A stretch of DNA of 64,000 nucleotides, from assembly GCF_041734735.1 (NCBI RefSeq), contig NC_134883.1, forward strand, positions 17,109,247 through 17,173,246, read 5' to 3'. The DNA comes from Babylonia areolata (Eukaryota > Mollusca > Gastropoda > Neogastropoda > Buccinidae). Both the position numbers and the translations under genes were made by a program. The notes under the pieces are model-generated. The model ran no database searches. It had not been told where the DNA came from and saw only the letters and a program-made list of their open reading frames with translations. Shown one piece after another: positions 57,630 to 64,000 of this stretch (position 1 is its first letter; the number at the start of each line of letters is the position of its first letter).

Positions 57630-60600
57630 GTTGTGCAGAGAGCATTATGATTGACATGAAATGACAGTGTGTGTGATGTTGTGCAGAGAGCATGATGATT
57701 GACATGAAGTGACAGTGTGATGTTCTACAGAGAACATGATGATTGACATGGAGTGACAGTGTGTGATGTTGTACAGAGAGCATGATGATTGACATGAAAT
57801 GACAGTGTGTGGTGTTGTACAGAGAGCATTATGATTGACATGAAGGGACAGTGTGTGAGATGTTGTGCAGAGAGCATAATGATTGACATGAAGTGACAGT
57901 GTGTGGTGTTGTGCAGAGAGCATGATGATTGACATGAAGTGACAGTGTGTGTGGTGTTGTGCAGAGAGCATAATGATTGACATGAAGTGACAGTGTGTGT
58001 GTTGTACAGAGAGCATGATGATTGACATGAAGTGACAGTGTGGTGTTGTACAGAGCATGATGGTTGACATGAAGTGACAGTGTGATGTTGTACAGAGAGC
58101 ATGATGATTGACATGAAGTGACAGTGTGTGTGGTGTTGTGCAGAGAGCATGGTGACTGACATGAAGTGACAGTGTGTGATGTTGTACAGAGAGCATGATT
58201 GACATGAAGTGACAGTGTGTGTGATGTTGTGCAGAGCATGATGATTGACATGAAGGGACAGTGTGTGTGATGTTGTGCAGAGCATGATGATTGACATGAA
58301 GTGACAGTGTGTGTGGTGTTGTGCAGAGAGCATAATGATTGACATGAAGTGACAGTGTGATGTTGTACAGAGAGCATGGTGACTGACATGAAGTGACAGT
58401 GTGTGATGTAGTACAGAGCATGATGATTGACATGAAGTGAATGTGTGTGTGTTGTACAGAGCATGATGATTGACATGGAGTGACAGTGTGATGCTCTACA
58501 GAGAACATGATGATTGACATGGAGTGACAGTGTGTGATGTTGTACAGAGAGCATGATGATTGACATGAAGTGACAGTGTGTGATGTAGTACAGAGCATGA
58601 TGATTGACATGGAGTGACAGTGTGATGCTCTACAGAGAACATGATGATTGACATGGAGTGACAGTGTGTGATGTTGTACAGAGAGCATGATGATTGACAT
58701 GAAGTGACAGTGTGTGATGTAGTACAGAGCATGATGATTGACATGAAGTGACAGTGTGTGATGTAGTACAGAGCATGATGATTGACATGAAGTGACAGTG
58801 TGTGATGTTGTACACAGAGCATGATGATTGACATGAAGTGACAGTGTGTGTGGTGTTGTGCAGAGAGCATAATGATTGACATGAAGTGACAGTGTGTGAT
58901 GTTGTACAGAGAGCATGATGATTGACATGAAGTGACAGTGTGTGTGGTGTTGTGCAGAGAGCATGATGATTGACATGAAGTGACAGTGTCTGATGTACAG
59001 AGAGCATAATGATTGACATGAAGTGACAGTGTGTGATGTAGTACAGAGCATGATGATTGACATGAAGTGAGTGTGTGTGTGTTGTACAGAGCATGATGAT
59101 TGACATGGAGTGACAGTGTGATGCTCTACAGAGAACATGATGATTGACATGAAGTGACAGTGTGTGATGTAGTACAGAGCATGATGATTGACATGAAGTG
59201 ACAGTGTGTGATGTTGTACAGAGAGCATGATGATTGACATGAAGTGACAGTGTGTGTGGTGTTGTACAGAGAGCATGATGATTGACATGAAGTGACAGTG
59301 TGTGTGATGTTGTACAGAGAGCATGATGATTGACATGAAGTGACAGTGTGTGTGTTGTTGTGCAGAGAGCATAATGATTGACATGAAGTGACACTGTGTG
59401 ATGTTGTACAGAGAGCATGATGATTGACATGAAGTGACAGTGTGTGTGGTGTTGTGCAGAGAGAATGATGATTGACATGAAGTGACAGTGTGTGATGTAC
59501 AGAGAGCATGATGATTGACATGAAGTGACAGTGTGTGTGGTGTTGTGCAGAGAGAATGATGATTGACATGAAGTGACAGTGTGTGATGTACAGAGAGCAT
59601 GATGATTGACATGAAGTGACAGTGTGTGGTGTTGTGCAGAGAGAATGATGATTGACATGAAGTGACAGTGTGTGATGTAGTACAGAGCGTGATGATTGAC
59701 ATGAAGTGACAGTGTGATGTTGTACAGAGAGCATGGTGACTGACATGAAGTGACAGTGTGTGATGTAGTACAGAGCATGATGATTGACATGAAGTGAGTG
59801 TGTGTGTGTTGTAGAGAGCATGATGATTGACATGGAGTGACAGTGTGATGCTCTACAGAGAACATGATGATTGACATGAAGTGACAGTGTGTGATGTTGT
59901 ACAGAGAGCATGATGATTGACATGAAGTGACAGTGTGTGATGTAGTACAGAGCATGATGATTGACATGAAGTGACAGTGTGTGATGTAGTACAGAGCATG
60001 ATGATTGACATGAAGTGACAGTGTGTGATGTTGTACAGAGAGCATGATTGACATGAAGTGACAGTGTGTGGTGTTGTGCAGAGAGCATGATTGACATGAA
60101 GTGACAGTGTGTGATGTTGTACAGAGAGCATGATGATTGACATGAAGTGACAGTGTGTGATGTTGTACAGAGAGCATGATGATTGACATGAAGTGACAGT
60201 GTGTGATGTAGTACAGAGCATGATGATTGACATGAAGTTACAGTGTGTGATGTAGTACAGAGAGCATGATGATTGACATGAAGTGACAGTGTGTGTGGTG
60301 TTGTGCAGAGAGAATGATGATTGACATGAAGTGACAGTGTGTGATGTACAGAGAGCATGATGATTGACATGAAGTGACAGTGTGTGATGTTGTACAGAGA
60401 GCATAATGATTGACATGAAGTGACAGTGTGTGGTGTTGAGCAGAGAGCATAATGATTGACATGAAGTGACAGTGTGTGATGTTGTACAGAGAGCATGATT
60501 GACATGAAGTGACAGTGTGTGGTGTTGTGCAGAGAGCATGATTGACATGAAGTGGCAGTGTGTGTGTTGTGCAGAGAGCATGATGATTGACATGAAGTGA

Positions 60601-61102
60601 CTGTGGTGTTGTACAGAGAGCATGATTGACATGAAGTGACAGTGTGTGGTGTTGTACAGAGAGCATGATTGACATGAAGTGACAGTGTGTGATGTAGTAC
60701 AGAGCATGATGATTGACATGAAGTGACAGTGTGATGTTCTACAGAGAGCATGATGATTGACATGAAGTGACAGTGTGTGATGTAGTACAGAGCATGATGA
60801 TTGACATGAAGTGACAGTGTGTGATGTTCTACAGAGAGCATGATGATTGACATGAAGTGACAGTGTGTGATGTTGTACAGAGCATGATGATTGACATGAA
60901 GTGAGTGTTTGTGTGTTGTACAGAGCATGATGATTGATATGAAGTGGCAGTGTGTGTGTTGTGCAGAGAGCATGATGATTGACATGAAGTGACAGTGTGA
61001 TGTTCTACAGAGAGCATGATGATTGACATGAAGTGACAGTGTGATGTTCTACAGAGAGCATGATGATTGACATGAAGTGACAGTGTGTGTGGTGTTGTGC
61101 AG
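57630..61102 (+). repeat. Minisatellite of about 46-bp units derived from the adjacent exon's splice acceptor
   Basis: About 75 imperfect units fill the rest of intron 4. A typical unit is 'tgatgattgacatgaagtga' + 'cagtgtgtgatgttgtacag' + 'agagca', with internal variation (tgttgtgcag, tgtagtacag, tgttctacag; deletions of 3-10 bases). The last unit runs without a break into the exon at 61103: the real junction is 'gtgttgtgcag|agtgcataatgatgg' and the units read 'tgttgtgcag|agagcatgatgattg'. Similarity continues about 30 bases into the exon. Long minus-strand frames (up to 685 codons, repeating HFMSIIML and HCHFMS) are artefacts of the repeat. Confidence 0.9.
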
Positions 61103-61200
61103 AGTGCATAATGATGGACATGGAGGAGACAGAGTTTGTGTGGGAGGACTACTTGCAGGAGACAGGGGCCACTGCTGTCCCCCCCACTGCTTTCAAACAT
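61103..61200 (+). CDS. Sfmbt: Sfmbt-like protein, coding exon 4 (start of MBT repeat 1)
   Basis: The acceptor is gttgtgcag (AG 61101-61102) and the donor TTCAAACAT|GTACGT after 61200. Entry in phase 1 completes a codon with the G from 56970 (G+AG = Glu), then [20 protein letters not shown] and [12 protein letters not shown]; the exon ends in phase 0. This block matches the start of the first MBT repeat of SFMBT1/SFMBT2 ('W.EYLEETG..A.P..SFKHV') and fits other MBT proteins such as L3MBTL less well ('W.YLEEQKA.TAP..LF'). MBT repeats bind mono- and dimethyl-lysine in histones. In flies, Sfmbt pairs with the YY1 homologue Pho in the PhoRC Polycomb complex. The remaining MBT repeats and any SAM domain lie downstream of the window. 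Confidence 0.85.
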
Positions 61201-62669
61201 GTACGTATCTGTGTGTTTGTGTGTGTGTGCGTATCTCTGTCTGTCTCTGTCTGTGTCAGTGTGTGTCTGTTGCTACTGTAAAGTGTGTGTGTGTGTGTGT
61301 GTGTGTGAACTGTGTATGCATGTGTGTGTCTGTTGCAACTGTAAAGTGTGTGTTTGTGCACGTGAGTGTGTGTGTGTGTGTGCATTGTTAACTGCATATA
61401 TTATGCATGTATGTGTCTGTTGCTACTGTAAAGTGTGTGTGTGTGCATGTGAGAGTGTGTGTTTGTGTTTGTGTGTGTGTAAATAGTATGTAAGTATGTA
61501 TGTGATATGAATTTAAAGTGTGGTCAATAGGAAACAAGCAGTGTGACAGTGAAATGGAACTGACGTCTACCACTAGTCTGTGTCATGCTATTTTGAAGTC
61601 TGTGTATATGTCCAGTGTATCTCCTATTGTGAAAAAAATGTTGTTCGTTCTTGTACATTTTTTCAGAGCTTTCATTAATTGCCCCTCTTTTTATTGTTGT
61701 TTGAGTACAAATATGTATTTTTAATCAACTCAAAAGATATCTATATTGTAACAGTTGTTATTGATCATGATGTGACAGATGTTCCCTCAAAGCTCAGTTT
61801 GGCAAGAAAGGTTATCACTGTCAGTCTGGGTGTCCACTTTCTAGCCAATGGAGTGGACTTGTTTTAGCCATCTTTACAAAAGCAATTATTTGTCACAAAG
61901 GGATTTTTGATATCCTCTTGTTGTGTAACACGGTAAAGAATACACACACAAAGCTGCTTTTGTTATTTTAAAAAAAGAGAAGTTTAATTAACACTTGCAC
62001 AGTTCACAATATATTGAGGCACAAATGTTCATAACATTACTTGTTGGTGATTGCTGTATATATGCGTGCAAGCAGTGTGTATGTGAATTTGATTATTTTT
62101 ATGAGCTTTCTGATTCACAGATAAGACACCAATAGTATAAGATATTGTGAATAAACATGGGTTTAAATGATTTTTGTATCAAAGTATTAAAGTGTTAAAA
62201 TCAAAATTGATATGCAATATTATGAAACCTATGTATAATCTGTATCTACGGTAATATAATTCAAATGGCCTTTTGTGGTTATTTAAGTCTTTGAAGCTGT
62301 CAGCATGAACAATGTTCATGAATAGAAATGACTGACTTCACTGGAACAGAAGGAGTTCATAATGGCCACTTTCTCATGCTTTCTGTTCTTCCAGTGAAAA
62401 TCTCTAAAAAAAAATTCCAGAATGTAAAATGAAGACTTGGAACTTGGCTTTTGTTTCACTGCCTCCAACTCACTGCTGTCCAGTCTGCTAACAGTCCAGC
62501 TTGGAGTTAATTAAAAATCATGTCTCAACAGATGTTCCTTGTTTATGCTGTAGACTGATTGTGAGTATGGATGGCTGTTTGAGTGTGTGTGTGTTACTTG
62601 TGTATTAAATGTGTGAGTGGTATGTGTACAGCACATTTCGTTACATTTCGCAAGATTTTGCGCAGTATT
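61201..62669 (+). other. Intron 5 of the Sfmbt gene (unique part)
   Basis: It starts with a GT-rich zone (61206-61482) that includes three copies of 'gttgctactgtaaagtgtgt'-like sequence (the middle one reads gttgcaactg), then AT-rich unique sequence. No coding exon is recognised. Confidence 0.65.
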
Positions 62670-64000
62670 AAAATAATTGATTAAGAAATGATTGGAGCTG
62701 TAGACAGTTGAAGGAGTGATTGGAGTTGTAGACAGTTCAAAGAATGGCAGGATATGTGGACAGTTTGAGGAATAATTGGGCCTGTAGACAGTTGAAGGAA
62801 TGGAGTTGTAGTTGAAGGAATGATTGGAGTTGTAGACAGTTGAAGGAATGATTGGAGTTGTGGACAGTTCAAAGAATGACAGGATATGTGGACAGTTTGA
62901 GGAATAATTGGGCCTGTAGACAGTCTGATGAATGATTGGAGCTGTAAACCGTTGCTGTAGACAGTTTAAGGATAGAATGGAGCTGTATACAGCTGAAGGA
63001 ATAACTGGAGCTGTAGACAGCTGAAGGAATGACTGGAGCAATAGACAGTTGAAGAAAAAATGACTGGAGCTGCAGACAGCTGAAGGAAAAATGACTGGAG
63101 CTGTAGAAAGCTGAAAGAAAAATGACAAGTTGTAGACAGTTTAAGGAATGATTGGAGCTGTAGACAGATGATTGGAGCTGTACACAGTTGAAGGAATGGT
63201 TGAAGCTGTAGACAGTCTAAGGAATTATTAGAGCTGTCTAGTTGAAGGATGTTTGGAGCTGTACACTGTGAAAGGAATGGTTTGAGCTTTAGACATTTTA
63301 ATGAATTACAGGAGCTGTAGACAGTCCAAGGAATGATTGGAACTGTAGACAGTTGAAGAAATGACTAGATCTGTAGACAGTCTAAGGAATGATTGGAGCT
63401 GTAAGCAGCTGAAGAAATGACTAGGTCTGTAGACAGTCTAAGGAATGACTGGGGCTGTAGACAGTCCAAGGAATGATTGGAGCTGTAGACAGTCTAAGGA
63501 ATGATTGGAGCTGCAGGCAGCTGAAGAAATGACTAGAGCTGTAGACAGTCCAAGGAATGACTGGAGCTGTAGACAGTCCAAGGAATGATTGGAGCTGTAG
63601 GCAGCTGAAGAAATGACTAGATCTGTAGACAGTCTAAGGAATGACTGGGGCTGTAGACAGTCTAAGGAATGATTGGAGCTGTAGACAGTCTAAGGAATGA
63701 TTGGAGCTGTAGACAGTCTCTAAGGAGTGGTTGGAGCTGTAGACAGTCTAAGGAATGAGTGGGGCTGTAGACAGTCTAAGGAATGATTGGAGCTGTAGAC
63801 AGTCTAAGGAATGACTGGAGCAGTCTAAGGAATGATTGGAGCTGTAGACAGTCTCTAAGGAGTGGTTGGAGCTGTAGACAGTCTAAGGAATGATTGGAGC
63901 TGTAGACAGTCTAAGGAATGAGTGGGGCTGTAGACAGTCTAAGGAATGACTGGAGCTCTAGACAGTCTAAGGAATGACTGGAGCTGTTGAAGGAAAAGTG
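62670..64000. repeat. Minisatellite, unit about 28 bp, running off the window
   Basis: About 45 imperfect copies of 'ggaatgattggagctgtaga' + 'cagtctaa' occur, more regular toward the right (63300 on) and more degenerate at the left (gttgaaggaatgattggag, gttcaaagaatgacagg). It sits in intron 5 and continues past 64000. The unit is unrelated to the one at 57630-61102. Confidence 0.95.

Noticed and set aside
57630-61102. CRISPR-like array
   Set aside because: The units are tandem and contiguous, with no unique spacers, in a eukaryotic intron.
57645-61200. Very long minus-strand open frames (up to 685 codons) with HFMSIIML-type repeats
   Set aside because: They follow from the 46-bp unit lacking minus-strand stops. 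The same residues recur in three frames, there is no start context or domain, and the array is explained as a non-coding minisatellite.
61103-61200. L3MBTL-type gene instead of Sfmbt
   Set aside because: The residues [17 protein letters not shown] and FKH fit the SFMBT first-MBT lead-in better than the L3MBTL version. Without the downstream repeats this is likely rather than certain.

Overview
The window looks like nuclear DNA of a mollusc, most likely a caenogastropod snail. I infer this from interspersed repeats whose consensus I recall from snail genomes (a tRNA-headed SINE ending in an AAATC-rich tail, a second SINE with a Ser/Leu-type head, a short repeat with the core 'aagcgcgttgggtta'), from CR1-like and other LINE debris, from spliced genes with GT-AG introns of 2-12 kb, and from very abundant microsatellites and minisatellites. 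There is no bacterial-style gene packing, CRISPR array or rRNA.

Left part (1 to about 34 kb): mostly repeats. LINE fragments lie at about 1.7, 3.5, 5.9, 7.7-10.3, 11.8, 18.6-24.3, 25.6-26.6, 32.6 and 33.1-33.6 kb. Two are nested: a SINE inside a CR1-like LINE inside a second LINE's endonuclease (7.7-10.3 kb), and a SINE inside another SINE (14.6-15.4 kb). A 6.2 kb block of LINE sequence (18.1-24.3 kb) sits between two arrays of the same roughly 35-bp satellite. Its left end carries an open reading frame with an RNase H1 hybrid-binding ('viroplasmin') domain. Host coding signal here is sparse: a signal-peptide first exon on the minus strand (12353-12602, perhaps prominin-like) and a candidate BTB-type exon (28180-28359, plus).

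Right part (about 35.3 to 64 kb): the 5' half of one plus-strand host gene that I identify as Sfmbt (Scm-like with four MBT domains, a Polycomb-group protein). A candidate promoter and leader exon lie at 35.3-35.46 kb, followed by coding exons 47371-47431, 52223-53955, 56445-56970 and 61103-61200. All splice phases agree. The last exon carries the conserved lead-in to the first MBT repeat, and the MBT repeats themselves lie beyond the window. About 806 residues are visible, nearly all a low-complexity Ser/Thr/Pro/Gln region with three SUMO-consensus motifs.

The most unusual feature is the 3.5 kb minisatellite at 57.63-61.10 kb. It abuts the 61103 exon, and each unit of about 46 bp resembles that exon's own 3' splice site plus its first 30 or so bases. 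The intron therefore holds about 75 acceptor-like decoys, and the typical unit carries an in-frame stop. A second, unrelated 28-bp minisatellite fills the next intron to the window end.
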